DNA from: Mesorhabditis belari
Taxonomy: Eukaryota; Nematoda; Chromadorea; Rhabditida; Rhabditidae
Length of the DNA: 64,000 nt
Assembly (NCBI GenBank): GCA_958450365.1
Contig: CAUEEP010000211.1
Location: forward strand, 434,001 to 498,000
Reading direction: 5' to 3'
Part shown: piece after piece, positions 31,091-42,867 of the stretch
How the letters are laid out: each line of letters starts with the position of its first letter
Numbering within the stretch: the first letter of the stretch is position 1
Translations under genes and position numbers: made by a program
Notes under the pieces: model-generated
The model's input: the letters and a program-made list of their open reading frames with translations, nothing else
Database searches by the model: none
Told to the model about the DNA's origin: nothing

Positions 31091-33685
31091 ATGACCAGCG
31101 AAGACGAATCCTGGTACGCGGAGGTCGGCATCAAACCGGTAAGCAATTTTTTTACTCGTTCTGGTGGCATTTTGCGATTTTGGCTATTTTGGCATCAAAA
31201 GGCGTAAACTGTCGCTCGCTTTGCAAAACTTTATGAAAGCCTATATTGTGTTATTGTTTTTAAAGTTTACTTGTGTTTTACTTGTAAATTTATTTTTGAA
31301 AAGAGCTAATGCCAGATAAAAAGCATTATTGCGTTAAAACTGGTCATATTTTTTGTGCTTTGACCAGCTAAAGCTAATAGCGGCAATGTTTAAGGCGCGG
31401 ATTTTTGTTATTAATGTTTTACATAGTTCTTTTTCCCTTTCAGGGAGCAATTCTCGAGGGCGGAAAGTCGACCTACATCATCGACAGATTACTCGGCGAG
31501 GGAGGCTTTGGAGCGGTGTTCAAGGTAAATCTTGTGTTTAGCTGAAGTTAAAAATCTTATTCCTTGCCATTGTTTGATTTGGTGTAAATATTTACTTGAT
31601 TTGATCGTGATCTCGAATAATTATCATTGTCTTTATTCTTTTCATTTTATTATCATCATATCATTATCATTTCTTTAGATTTACGACAAGAACGATTCGA
31701 AGTTGTGCTACGCGATGAAAATCGAGAAGAAGATTGAGAACAAGATTCATTCGAAGCTGAAAATGGAGGTATTTGTGTACATTTCATTCATTATTCAGTT
31801 TCCTTTTTTAGATAAGCATCCTCAAGATGGTGGCCAATGTGCGAAAAGGACCAAGCGAGCGCAATCACTTCACGGCGATTATCGACCGCGGAAAGAAGGA
31901 ATACTACTACTTTCTCATCATGCAACTCGTCGGCAAATCGCTGCAGGATCTCAAGAAAGAACGCCCTATGAATGTGCGTGTTTGTTTGAATTGTCGATTT
32001 GCGGTAATTTGGTTGTAGAAGTGCAATTGTTGCAAGTTAATGGTTGCAATTGTTCAATGTTTAAGCTTAATGGTTGTTTGTTGTTGTTTTGTTTTGTCTG
32101 CTGTTTGTTTGTTGGATAATTTATCCAATATATAGATGAGTTTTAGCTTGTTTAACGTGTCACCATAATGTAAATGTTAATTAAGTAGATGAAAGCTTTA
32201 CATTTAATATTGTCCTTCTTTTAGGTTTTCTCCTTGAGTACGGGACTTGGTGTCGGAATGCAGTGCCTTGAAGCGGTCGAGGACCTTCATAAACATGCTT
32301 TCATTCATCGGTTCGTTTCTTTGAATGTTCTAGTATCAATGGTTTAGAGCTTAAAAGTGTTTTGTGGCGAATTGAGTCTTGAGGATTTTAAAACAACTCC
32401 ATTCTTCTCTACTTTTTATTTTTAGTGACTTAAAGCCGGCAAACTACGCATGTGGTTTGGACAAGCAAATGCACACGGTCTACATCCTCGACTTCGGAAT
32501 TGCTCGCAAGTACACAAATGACAAGGTAATGGATTTGATTTAACCTTAATTGTATTTTAACACTTTAAATGTGACTTTTCTTATTTTCAGGGTGAATTGA
32601 AGACACCACGTGCTAAGGTTCGCTTCAAGGGAACGGTGCGTTTTGCCTCGCTGGCTTGTCATCGATGCATTGAGATGTCGGTGAAAGACGATGTGGAGTC
32701 GTGGTTCTACCTGCTGTTGGATCTCATCGTCAAGGAAGGTAATTGATTTTGGATTTGAGCAATTCGCCTTACCGTAAAAGCTCTAGTAGAAAAACCCCCC
32801 TATAGGAGCGTCGCGTCGTCTATGTTTACTCTTCAACAAACGCTCATATCTTGACACCAGTACGTTTGTTTCTGCACGCTTAGATATCAAATTAAAGTAG
32901 AGAAAATGGGTGATTTTTTGAGATATAGCACATATTTTTAGCATTAACCAATACTTTAAAAAATGATGAAATTCGGCTTTTTTTAGCCACTTTTCAATCA
33001 TTTTTTTTCTAAGTGCTGGCTAATCCTAAAAATATGTGCTATATCTCAAAAAACACCCATTCTCTCGACTTTAATTTAATATCTAAGCGTACAGAAACAA
33101 ACGTACTGGTCTCGAGATATCAGCGTTTGAGAGTAAACTTAGACTATGCGACGCTCCTATACGGGGCTCTTTTATTAGAGCTTTTACGGTATCTCTTTTC
33201 TTGAAGTCTCTTTTTCACTGATATTTATTTTTTTGTTTAGGTCTCCCTTGGAAGAACATTCAAGATAGGAACGATGTACAAAAGCTCAAAGAGGAATTCC
33301 GGGAGAAGAGAGATCTCTACGGAACGCTCAAGTGCAAGAATGTAAGTGATTCTTTGCAATCTCTTGGCAAAAATTCAAATTGCTGATTCTGCAGCTAGAT
33401 TTGACTTGATCAATGGTTTTCCTTTAGGACTATCAGGATATTCTCACCTACATCGATCGTCTCGAGTACACCGATCATGTCGATTATCAATTCATCTACA
33501 AGAAGATCAAACTGGTAGGGTTTTCTATTTTTGTAGCGTTTGCGCTTAGCTGCCTTGGGGATTATTAGATGGTTTATTTGATGGTTTATTTGATTGATAC
33601 ATTTACTTTCTCATTTTAGATCGCTGCCCAGCAGAGCATCAACATCGACGGTCCGTACGATTTCGAGAAGCCTTCAAAGAAGTGA
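31091..33685 (+). CDS. Protein kinase of the CK1/TTBK group (10 exons, 322 aa)
   Basis: Ser/Thr protein kinase, probably one of the expanded worm CK1/TTBK-like set. Exons: 31091-31138, 31444-31524, 31679-31768, 31812-31973, 32225-32310, 32426-32525, 32591-32738, 33241-33341, 33428-33514 and 33620-33685; all phases agree. Motifs: glycine loop GEGGFG at 34-39, ATP-binding Lys K57 (YAMKIE), catalytic HRDLKPAN with D157, and DFG at 178-180. The family block FKGTVRFASLACHR follows. CK1/TTBK kinases typically carry such a KxxxTxRxxSxxxH-type block in place of APE. No long tail follows the catalytic domain, so it is a single-domain enzyme like the many germline-expressed worm CK1 paralogues; that expression is inference. 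Intron 7 contains a complete MITE. A poly(A) signal AATAAA lies at about 33763. Confidence 0.95.
32770..33191. mobile_element. Fold-back MITE in intron 7 of the kinase gene
   Basis: Ends read TACCGTAAAAGCTCTAGTAG and, reversed, TACCGTAAAAGCTCTAATAA, continuing into a shared CTATAGGAGCGTCGC-type block. Arms are about 190 bp. It is spliced out with the intron; the reading frame is unaffected. Confidence 0.9.
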
Positions 33686-34047
33686 ATAGCGCCAATGGAG
33701 AACGCAAAAAAAATTCGCTAATGGAAACAAATACAAAGTGCACTTTATTATTTGTGAACGTGAATAAATGAAAACGATTGTATAGCTTTGTCGTTGATAC
33801 TTTTCATGATTGTGCTGTTGATGATGTACTTTTCATTTTTTTCTATTTTACTGACGTGGAGATAAGCAAAGATAGAATTGCTAGACCAATAGATGAAAAT
33901 AGATAAATTTAATGGAATATCAGCAATAAGTGAAAACATTAAGTAAAGCATTTCTACTAGAATCGGGCATTGATTGCAAAATCTTGCAGAGACTGGTGCT
34001 TTTTGGAAAACGATTGTTGATTACATTGGAATTTTGAAAGTTTTTAG
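33686..34047. other. Kinase 3' region and unresolved start of the next gene
   Basis: Includes the kinase 3' UTR with TGAATAAATG near 33760. The first exon of the following gene must lie here or further left, but no ATG-containing exon with the required phase was found. Confidence 0.4.
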
Positions 34048-34566
34048 CGTCGACGAGTCTCGCCGACACCGATTTTGCAGAGATTTTGAAAGAAACTCAC
34101 CACAAAGCCTCCGTGTTTCAAGCGCTTGTCCAAGTAAGGGGGGAAATTGTTTACTATAATTTTACCCATTCTTTAGATTGCTTTAGACGAAGGTTGTACA
34201 GTAAAGGAAATGATTCACGATTTTGAGAGACATTTTGAAGAGATTGGAGAGTGGTTGAAAGCAAAGAAAGTAGCTGAGGATGAGATGAAGAAATTTTTGT
34301 CAATGTTCAAAGATTCATGCGACCAGATTCTTTGGCTCAATACTGGATATCATTTGGATTATCGTGAGGTTTGAATGAAAGGAAAAAAAATTATTTCAAT
34401 TCAATTTTAGAAAGAAGAACTGAATGTGGAGACACTACGAAAGAGACTATTGACGGTTAAAAAGGTGAGCGGCTACAGTAAATCCGTTTTCTAAACCTTT
34501 TCCCCTTTCTCTTTCGATCGTAATCTTGTCTCTATTTTTTAGCCAATCTTGAATCTCTACTTTTGA
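34048..34566 (+). CDS. Small helical protein gene 1 (four exons seen, start not found)
   Basis: Not recognised. Exons: 34048-34133, 34177-34368, 34411-34464 and 34543-34566, in consistent phase and ending TTTTGA. Translation begins STSLADTDFAEILKETHHKA, continues with a charged helix-rich segment (EMIHDFERHFEEIGEWLKAK) and ends KKPILNLYF. No ATG exists in the first visible exon, so at least one 5' exon is missing. Gene 2 at 34995 encodes a protein of similar character (DFEKSLRKMFEQSL), so the two may be diverged paralogues; this needs a profile search. Confidence 0.5.
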
Positions 34567-34599
34567 AGTATCACGGTACTTTTACTTAGAGTTCGGCAA

Positions 34600-34930
34600 A
34601 CAAAACCAAAAACAAAACAGACCAAAACCAAAACACCAAAACAAACCAAAACTCAATTTGCATATAAATTAACATGTAAATTTAAAATTGTAAAATGCAA
34701 ATTAGCCTTTCACTTTTTCTCACTCCACAAAATCTCGCGGCCGAAAAAAGGACCAAAACACGACCTCGAAATTTCGAAACAAAAAATAGCCTATGGGATA
34801 GATTTTTGGATGCTGATTTCAAATCTGCAAACAGATTTTCGCTAGCTCCTCCCAGTCGCGAGATATTGGCGAGTTTTGGTTAGTTTTGGTTTTGGTTTTA
34901 GTTTGTTTTGGTTTTGGTTTTGGTTAAGTT
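34600..34930. repeat. Fold-back of CAAAAC/GTTTTG repeats
   Basis: ACCAAAACCAAAACACC-type repeats at 34605-34660 face TTTTGGTTTTGGTTT-type repeats at 34865-34930. It separates the two small helical-protein genes. Confidence 0.75.
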
Positions 34931-34994
34931 TTGTTTTCCGAAGTCTACTTTTACTACTTTTAAGCCATCAACCAGTTGGTTTCAAGCTGATCAG

Positions 34995-35647
34995 ATGGAA
35001 ATCAACTATGAAAAAGCTGAGGAATTGTTCAGGATGAATTTGAAAGAGGTTTTTATGCACTATGTGCCCAAACTTGTAAACCCATCCTTTCTAGCGCACT
35101 CAACTGCCAAAGTGTGCCAGAAGGGTTGCGTTTTCAGTTTTGCACACAAAGTACGATATATTTGTTCAAATTTTAGCAAATGGACGGCTATCCAGAAGTA
35201 AAGGAAGAATTTCTCACCTCGCTTATTGATTTCGAGAAATCTCTTCGGAAAATGTTTGAGCAGAGTCTGAGAAAGTATGATGTGAAAAATGGTTTGCAAA
35301 AGTTGATCAATGATCGCTCGGTCGAGTTGTGGATGGATTTCATTGTCGAGAAAACGACGGTATTTTCGTTTTTTCTACACTAATAGACAAATGAATAGAT
35401 CAGCTACCGTAACTCAACCTAGATCTCTATATATCCGAATGGTTTTGGCAACTGTTTACTTTAACAACTTCAGAAACTTCAGAAAACCGCTCAAATCACC
35501 GATCCGCTCACTCATTTCACTCTGATTCAAGAAGCTCTTCAACTTGATTGTGATGAAGAGAAAACAAAGGAATTTCTGAAATCATTGCATGAGAAATTCC
35601 TTGACGGATCTAGTTATTTAAATATTGATAGATTGGATAAAAATTAG
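34995..35647 (+). CDS. Small helical protein gene 2 (3 exons, 133 aa)
   Basis: Not recognised. Exons: 34995-35048, 35177-35359 and 35483-35647; all junctions are phase 0. It starts MEINYEKAEELFRMNLKE, continues QMDGYPEVKEEFLTSLIDFE and the charged SLRKMFEQSLRKYDVKNG, and ends SSYLNIDRLDKN with a stop. There is no signal peptide or membrane segment; it is probably an all-helical intracellular protein. Intron 1 carries the dispersed GTGCCAGAAGGG...GCACACAAAGTA motif. An AATAAA-type signal lies near 35690. Confidence 0.55.
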
Positions 35648-36080
35648 ACAAGGTTACGGTCGAAAGAGAAAAGGGAGACGTTTTATGAAATAAATATTCA
35701 AAAAACTTTGAAAAAAACTAATCGAAATTCTTTCTTTTCCCAGCTCTTCAATGATTTGGGGGGTTTGGTTGAGGGTAAAATTTACCTTTAAAAATCGCGC
35801 AACACATTTGCTTCTTTATCATGATAAATTCTATGTCATTAACTATCAATTAATTTATTTTTTATCAAAAAAAAACATAAAAAACCATAAATTTTTTACC
35901 CATTAAAGCAAATTTCATCAAATTTTTGTATTAATAAAAATTGAAAAGTTATTAGAAATTAGAAATTCTTGGTGATCTAAAAGTTTGTTTTAAGTTTTTA
36001 GATCAAGAATTTCTAAATATGACAAAAATTGATAAAGGAAATATGGAAGGAACTTGCTGATATCAAAAAGATATTTTCAC

Positions 36081-36595
36081 GGAAGTGGGACAAATGCGAC
36101 CTTTTTTTTGCGCACCCGGACATTTGCGCACCTTTTCTCCGCACCTTGCCCATTAGCGCACCTTTTTTCGCGTTTTAAAAAAGCAAAAAAGCTCTAAAAA
36201 GCTAATATTAACCAATTTCTATTCCAAAAGTTGTTTTTCTAGGTAATTTGAGGGTGTCGAATTCAAATTTTGACATAACAGAGCGTGTGGAACCAATTTG
36301 AAAGACCAATTTGAAAGACAAAACGGCTAGATCAAATTACAGAAAATTGTCGATTTCTCTCTTTGTATAGCTCCGTCCGTTTGTTTCCACAAGCTCTGGT
36401 ATGTCAAAATTTCGATTCTACGCCCTAAAATTACCTAGAAAATAGAAAAACAACTTTTGAAATGGAAATTGGTTAATATTAGCTTTTTAGAGCTTTTTTA
36501 AAACGCGAAAAAAGGTGCGCTAATGGGCTAAGTGCGGAAAAAAAGGTGCGCAAATGTCCGGGTGCGCAAAAAAGGTCACATTTGTCCCACTCCCG
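36081..36595. mobile_element. Fold-back element, GGAGTGGGACAAATGCGACC ends, copy 1
   Basis: Long inverted arms: ACAAATGCGACCTTTTTT, GCGCACC and CCCATTAGCGCACCTTTTTT on the left, reverse complements on the right. It is flanked by a TTTTCAC duplication (36074-36080 and 36596-36602). The duplicated tRNA-Val block at about 24493-24520 shows the site without the insert. A second copy lies at 56881. Long terminal repeats with a 7-9 bp target duplication suggest a Mutator-like (MULE) non-autonomous element, but no transposase is present to prove it. Confidence 0.9.
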
Positions 36596-36757
36596 TTTTC
36601 ACCCCAGAAAATGGGTACTTTTATGTTGCCCTTTACAGTATCTTTGTCCCTCAAGGTTACGGTACTTTTAAAAATATTCAGTTATCCACTTTTTGAATTG
36701 GAACCATTTTAGGTCATGGTTGGCTTAAAAGCGGCTTGCTAAAGCCCCCGAGCAAGT

Positions 36758-36829
36758 GGTCCTGTGGTGTAGTGGTTATCACGTGCCCTTCACACGGGCA
36801 AGGTCGCCGGTTCGATCCCGGCCAGGACC
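36758..36829 (+). tRNA. tRNA-Val(CAC), copy C, intact
   Basis: Identical to copy B in all 72 positions. Acceptor GGTCCTG/CAGGACC, anticodon loop TTCACAC, T-arm GCCGG TTCGATC CCGGC. It sits in inverted orientation to A and B. Confidence 0.95.
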
Positions 36830-37440
36830 TATCTTTTGGATTTTTCTAGAAATCTAGAAAACAGTATCAAAAGCTTTAGAGTTGAATTAAAGGTACTGCC
36901 TATGAGTACCAAAAAGCTAAAGACTGATCGTAAAGGACCAAAATGTTACCATTATTAATCTAGAGTGCACCAATTTACTTGATTAATGCAAATTGCGATC
37001 GCTTTCTTCCTTGACGAAGTTGGAGAAATCAGGGCCGAAAATGATCAGTATCATTTTAATCTTCATTTTTTTAAGTGACCATTTCATTCGACACATCTTT
37101 CTGATTTTCGACACGAACGGAGGTTGATGGCTCTCAAGCTAAAGCTCAAGGACATCCGTGTTGAGGGGAGAAGTTGCATATTTCGAAATTGTGACTTTCT
37201 CTTGACTTTCTATGGTTATTAGCAAAAACCTTTTACTTTACAGATTAAGCTTTTATCGTCCCTAATAAAGAGCCAATCATTTTCGCAAAACTCCATTCCT
37301 TGTCGTGTTTTCGTTTCTCTCGATCTCGCCAACAGAACATTTTCTGCTTCTAAAATTATTTTATTGCGTTTATTTCGAAGTTCTGAATGAGGTAATGACA
37401 ATTAAGCGATCAGAAGAGTTTTGAGTTTTCGGTGAATAAA

Positions 37441-38328
37441 TCATATGACCCAGTTCCTCTCAGTGACAAGATAAAATGTGTAAACCGAAAGGACAGAATA
37501 TCTTTTAATTCAGTAAAGCACTTTAAAAGTGTTCAATCTAAAGAAAAAAACGGTATCAACACCGAATAATTCTTGTAAATTACCTATTTATACTTTGTTA
37601 TCAAAAATCGGGAGTTAAATGCAAATTTGAGTTGAACAAAGCCACAAGTACCGCAAATTGAATCTGGGATTTCTGAATGAAATCAAATTTTCAAAAAATC
37701 TGCTCAGAAACTCCCAATCATTCACGGTCTCTCAGAGGCCAGGACACTATAGATTACTGGGAAGTCATCATTGCCATGACCACGAGCGGGATCGAACCCG
37801 GGTTGCCGAGAGCGAGAGGCGAACGCCCTAACCACTCGGCCACGCAAAGCCAGAGAGGGGGAGGGTCAAAGAGCTCTAAATCATTGGTTCGCTTTGTGAA
37901 ATTGAATGCTTTAAGCTGTTTTTCTTCATTTTTGCTTAAAAATTTATTTGCCTCATACAATTGTTAAGGTTTATTGGATATGATTCAAAAACAACAATCA
38001 CATACTCGCCAATCAATCAAAAAATGACAAACGCGACAAAACCGGGAGTCAATTACCAAAAGAACATATAAAAGAGTACCAGAATCACCGAGAACCCATA
38101 TGTTTGGCTTAGAACACCCAAATGGACAACGAAATAAATACAATGAGAGAAACACAATATAAAAATGGGTACGTCTGCATTAGATCCTTCAGTCTGTGCC
38201 TAATTCGATAGTTTAGACTCTATCAAAGCCACAAAATGTGTCTTAATGGGGATTAATGCACAAATACCTAAAATGTTATGCTAAATGTTATAAGGTCCTT
38301 GAATAAAAGCAAACAATGTTTAGATTTC
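37441..38328. other. Intergenic, one tRNA-like relic, no gene
   Basis: Apart from the tRNA-like sequence at 37777-37851 I see only AT-rich DNA and the 3' flank of CHMP7. Confidence 0.5.
37777..37851 (-). other. tRNA-like relic
   Basis: The minus strand reads GCGTGGCCGAGTGGTTAGGG (D-arm like), then a distorted anticodon arm, then CCCGGGTTCGATCCCGC (B-box). D-arm and B-box are near perfect, but the anticodon stem cannot form five pairs and the acceptor halves do not match. Probably a tRNA pseudogene. Confidence 0.5.
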
Positions 38329-40453
38329 TTAGGCGGCCATTTGTCGAAGTTTTCGTAATCGTTCCTCGAGTGACATTTGTGCGGGTGTTCGGGGTTCCAC
38401 TTCGGAATCTTCTTGGCTCAATCCGAGACGATTTTGAGGTACCGAGGGGAGATCCAACTAAAAGGGAAGTGTAACAGATTTTTAAGCCAAAAATGTAACT
38501 TTTCCTATTAATCAATTCAAAAAATACCTCTCTAATGGGTTTCTCGGGTGTCTTCTGACCCGACATGAGCTCCTCCAATTCCCGCTCAAGCTCTTCGTCT
38601 TGCACTCCGGCTCTTATCTAAAATGGCTGTTAAAGCAAAAGTAAATTCCAACTCACTCCAGCGATTCCTTGACTCATCGCATCAGTAATATCATGGAATT
38701 CCTCAGCAGCCTCTTGTACTTCATCCATCGTTGCATCGATCTAAATAATTTGAGGTACTAATAAGCAAATTTTTCCTGAAAACCAACCTTTTCTGGGGAA
38801 AGACCGTGTCGTTCCAAATTTGCCTTGAAAGCGCTCGTGCCCGCCTTGTAGGCTTGAAGAACATCCTTGTTATGCTGAACAAAATTGTGATTGCAAATAA
38901 AATTTCATACCTTTGTGCTGCCAATTTGATGAAGCATCGAGAGTAGTTTACTGTATTGAACATCTTTATCGGCCAAACTTTTATCGGCTTGTTTCTTTTG
39001 CCGTAAAAGATTGGTGGCCTTCACTTTCTCACCACTGCGCAACGCTGCTCGAGTGTCTTGGTCCAATCTGGAAAAGAAAATACTTTAGCATCACAGTCTA
39101 CAAATTTTGACAAACACTTACAAAAATTACATACATCTTTATCTTAAAAATGTTCATAATGTTTAAAAACAAACTTTTTAGCTTTAGCCTCGAGCGCCGA
39201 AATCTCCTTATCGAGGCGAAGCATTGCCTTTCTAATGTCGTGAACCGACGCATCGGCTTCAGTGAAACGAGCTGGTCCACTATCGCGACGACCCTAAAAA
39301 TACTCATAGGTTTCTAAATTTTTAAATTGATTTTACCTTAAATTTGAGAACTTTCTCTCCATTCCGCGCATTGCCCACCATCACATCGCCACTGTCCGAT
39401 AAGAATTGGAGAACGATTTCGAAGTTTTCCTGAAGGAATTGATTGAAAAACCGTAAGAAACTAGCCGGTTATGCCTCGAGCCGGATAGCAAATCAGCCAA
39501 TCCTCTATTTAATACCTCTGAATCGACGACACTGCCAGCGCGTTCAAAAAGATCTGTCCAAGCGACGACTTCACCAGTACAATCGACTTCATCGCCAAAT
39601 TCTCGGCTGTAGAGTTCCAGAAGATCTTCAGCTTGTTTCTAATAATAAGGTTTAGCCAGCAAGTATCTTTCAAAATCTATCTACCTTAACAGTTGGAAGA
39701 TGCAGATAGCGTTGGCCCGGCTCACTTGCGCCCATAAACCAGCTCCCAGTGCGCATCATCTTGCTGAACTAAAAACAACCAACACAATTGCCAAACGATA
39801 CACAAAGTTTTTCAAAGTTTCAAAAACTTACTCCCCATCCAAGCCACGATGAATGTTTTTCTTTCCATTCGTCCAATGTGATAATATCGCCAGTGCTAAA
39901 GTTGTTTTAGAGTTGAAATTTGAAAATCGTTACTTGATCATATCCTCAATGACAATAGGAAGACTTGACGGCACAAGGTCACCTCTACGAAATCTAAAAG
40001 CAAAAAAGCATAAAAAATTTAATTATTACGTCAAGCTAACATAGTCTTTTACACAAAGTATCTGCTTTATCTCAATCTTTTCATAAATTTTATTTTAAAA
40101 CAACCTTTTCTTTAGCGAATCAACAGTTAATAAAGCGTCCTTTTCTCCATAACATCCGCTTTCGATCATCCCACGCCAAAAACGAATTTTTCGATCGTAG
40201 TCCACCGAATTCACTTGTCGAGACTAAAAATTAACTGTAGAATGTTCGAAAAACCTAATTTACGCTGAACTAACGCTTTTAAATTTGAGAAACGTAAACG
40301 ATTTCACAAAGTTCCTTTACTAATGCCCATTAAAAATGCCCGTATTATGTCATTTCCACCAAAGAACATAAAAAAAACCTTTATCATTGACATCAGTCCG
40401 GACATCTCCATGTCATCGTTCCACGTGGCTGGATAATACTTCTTCGGGCTCAT
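38329..40453 (-). CDS. CHMP7-like ESCRT-III protein (13 exons, 427 aa)
   Basis: Charged multivesicular body protein 7, which recruits ESCRT-III to the nuclear envelope and acts in membrane sealing and sorting. Exons in coding order: 40453-40379, 40223-40105, 39993-39934, 39895-39832, 39768-39685, 39638-39516, 39429-39337, 39293-39175, 39067-38911, 38874-38788, 38740-38657, 38617-38528 and 38457-38329; phases agree throughout. It starts MSPKKYYPATWNDDMEMSGL. The N-terminal half has the winged-helix block SRQVNSVDYDRKIRFWRGMI. The C-terminal half is a Snf7 domain: VHDIRKAMLRLDKEISALEA, NLLRQKKQADKSL, DVLQAYKAGTSAFK, MDEVQEAAEEFHDI and DEELERELEELM. The acidic tail ends LEERLRKLRQMAA. Length is close to animal CHMP7. 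It is divergent from the gene starting at 40874, 420 bp away, so they may share a promoter region. Confidence 0.9.
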
Positions 40454-40873
40454 CTAAAGCAGGGAAATGGTTTTTTTAAATCGAAATATTAGAAAAGGGA
40501 TAGAAAATTTCTATAAAACTGTAGGTGTTTTGAACTATGAAAAAGGGGGAACACTTTAAAATAGCAACAACATCGAAAAACTGTGAACGGTAAAAAGGGG
40601 AGGGAAATGGAGATTAGGAGAGGAATGAAATTGCCAAAGGAAATACACCGTCAAATAGTACTGTTTTTATTTTCTATAAAACACTTAATCTTGTCGAGAT
40701 GGTTACTGCATTTCTGACTTCTATAAAGGAAAAGCAAAGGTAAGAGGTTTTTCATTCATTTCCTTCTTGTCAGGTGTTACCTGACATTTTGATACATTTT
40801 GACCCATAACTCAAATTTTTTCTTTGTCGCTTCACATTATTTCTTACAACTCTATATTTAAACTTTAGAGACG
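40454..40873. promoter_or_regulatory. Shared 5' region between CHMP7 (-) and the 454-aa gene (+)
   Basis: 420 bp between two divergent start codons. Both starts are preceded by acceptor-like sequence (CTTTAG), which suits spliced-leader addition. No specific promoter element is identified. Confidence 0.4.
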
Positions 40874-42867
40874 ATGAGCCGGAAATCGCCTACTGTGCAA
40901 CGCGTCGAGAAGAAGATAGCCGATCACAAGTCGCTCCTCAAATCGATCAACAATGGCCTCGCGAAGATTAGATGGGCGTTTCAAACGCCAGACTGGGAAT
41001 CGAACAAGGAGAAAGTCACTTTGGAAGCGGTCCTCAAGAAAGGAAAGTGCGATAAATACATTCAATCGTGGCTCGATCATCACGTGAGTGCTCTATACTT
41101 TTGATTCTTTCATTTTTATTTTTTTAGGACACGTTCATTTTGCGTTCAGATGGCCCCACTCCTCCAATAGAGTATGTTTTTTTTGATTTTAAACGCAACA
41201 ATAATTTATTTTAGTTCCGACAAACGTCCGCCGCTCTTGTTCACAAGTTGGAATCGCTTTTTTGAGAAGAATCAACAAATCGAGTGGCTTGAGCAACGGG
41301 CGTCTAGCAAATTCAAAGCTGAATCTCCAGAATCTGAAGTAAATATTTAGTTTTGCAAAGTTTACTTTTGATTTCTAGGACGCGACTTGCTCGGAACCGA
41401 ATGTTACCATTGAAGAAACGAGTGCACCTGTAGACACGGGTTCAAGTGGATCCGATGGAAAATCGGTTTGTTTCCATTTCTCAATTTAAATTCTCAATCC
41501 TTCAGATCTCTGGCTACAGCGTGAATTTGGACGCGTGTGAACCACATTGGACCACCGGAATTGTCTTACTTTTGGACGACTACGACACGCGTAAACCCAC
41601 AGTTAGGGTGGGTTTTAATTATCTAAGCTAAAAAATCTTTTTCTCAGATCAAGTACTTCGACCGTCGTATCGGTTCAATCGTTGCTCGTATTTTGCCCAA
41701 AGATAGCGTTGTCACTGCTCCTGGAGAACGATTTAGATGGGGTTATCGTCACAATGAATTCATTGTAAGCTTCTGAATAGTTAACTTGTAATAAATTTGA
41801 TTTAGGCAATAAGTGCTTGCCCAGAAAAGGACCACTCTACATCATATTCACACCATGTTACTCGAAAATCTGTTCAAGTGACTGTTTTGGGGATCTGCAG
41901 GTTGGATTTTGTCTGAATTTTCGTAACTTTCGAAGTTTTAGGTACAGCAAGGGAAATCCGGAAGACTTTGCAAGATCATCACAAGAGCAGTTGGACGTTT
42001 GGTAACGGATATTATTATTATTACATTAGCTACAACGTATTTATGTTTAGGACTGATGAATTTGGTCTTCTATCGGTTCCATTAAGGCTCATCAAGCGGC
42101 GCGAGTTTGAGGTATATTTATATAAATAAAACGTTTACCCAGTTTTTTAGATGATCCCAGGCAAGGCTTTGAAAGAATGCAAGTTGACGCTGGAAATTCG
42201 CTACCAAAACTGGAAGTCCCCCGACATCATCATTGTAAGCATCTCATTCTTCATGGTTTGTTAAGTTTTTTGCTGATTAATCCTTTTTATAGTTGAAAGA
42301 CGAAGATATATTCACCATCAAGGATCTAATGCGCTTTGACGATCTAACGTTGCCGAGAATGGAAGTTAGAGACGGAAAAGTACGTTTGTTAGTTTGGTAA
42401 ATTACGAATGTTTATTCTAGAAGTTGTATCGTTTCAAGTCCCGCACTTTTCCATCAATTTGTCTCTGGGGAGCACTACCAGAATGTCAAGAGGGCCTTGA
42501 TGCAATGTAAGAATTCAAAAACTATTTCAAATGAGATATTTTAGAGAATGTGCGGACAAGCAGGAAAATCACTTTGGCGAAAGAGAGTCCGACTTTCATG
42601 TGAGTTTCTGGACTTTGATAGTAAAATTTCTCTTTACAGGGTGTTTTCTATCCGAGCTCTTCAAGGAAAGCCTATTATTACGCCCTCGTGGCTGGCACGG
42701 AGAAATGGGTTGATGAGGTATGGCTTAAACATACAAATAAATATTCTTAAGTTCATCATACGTACAAGGGACGACACTCAGTTATTTTTTAGCAATCTGA
42801 TGGTCGAATATACGATATTCCCTCAAGCACTCGATTGACCGTCTCGCGAAGGATTGCATTCAAATGA
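40874..42867 (+). CDS. Unidentified protein (15 exons, 454 aa)
   Basis: No family is recognised. Exons: 40874-41083, 41128-41171, 41215-41338, 41379-41465, 41506-41607, 41648-41764, 41806-41900, 41942-42001, 42051-42111, 42151-42234, 42293-42379, 42421-42506, 42545-42599, 42640-42717 and 42793-42867; all phases agree and introns are 40-80 bp, so the model is firm. The N-terminus (MSRKSPTVQRVEKKIADHKS) is a basic helix. The middle repeats aromatic and acidic patches: HWTTGIVLLLDDYDTR, IKYFDRRIGSIVARILPK and RFRWGYRHNEF. The C-terminus is SSTRLTVSRRIAFK. No signal peptide or membrane segment, so it is probably nuclear or cytosolic. The next gene on the same strand begins 496 bp downstream. Confidence 0.8.

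Larger units (their letters stand above)
35940..37440. repeat. tRNA-Val duplication block, right partner (inverted)
   Basis: Reverse complement of most of 24420-25510, interrupted by the fold-back at 36081-36595. Outside the insert, order and spacing are kept on both sides of the tRNA. Confidence 0.8.
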
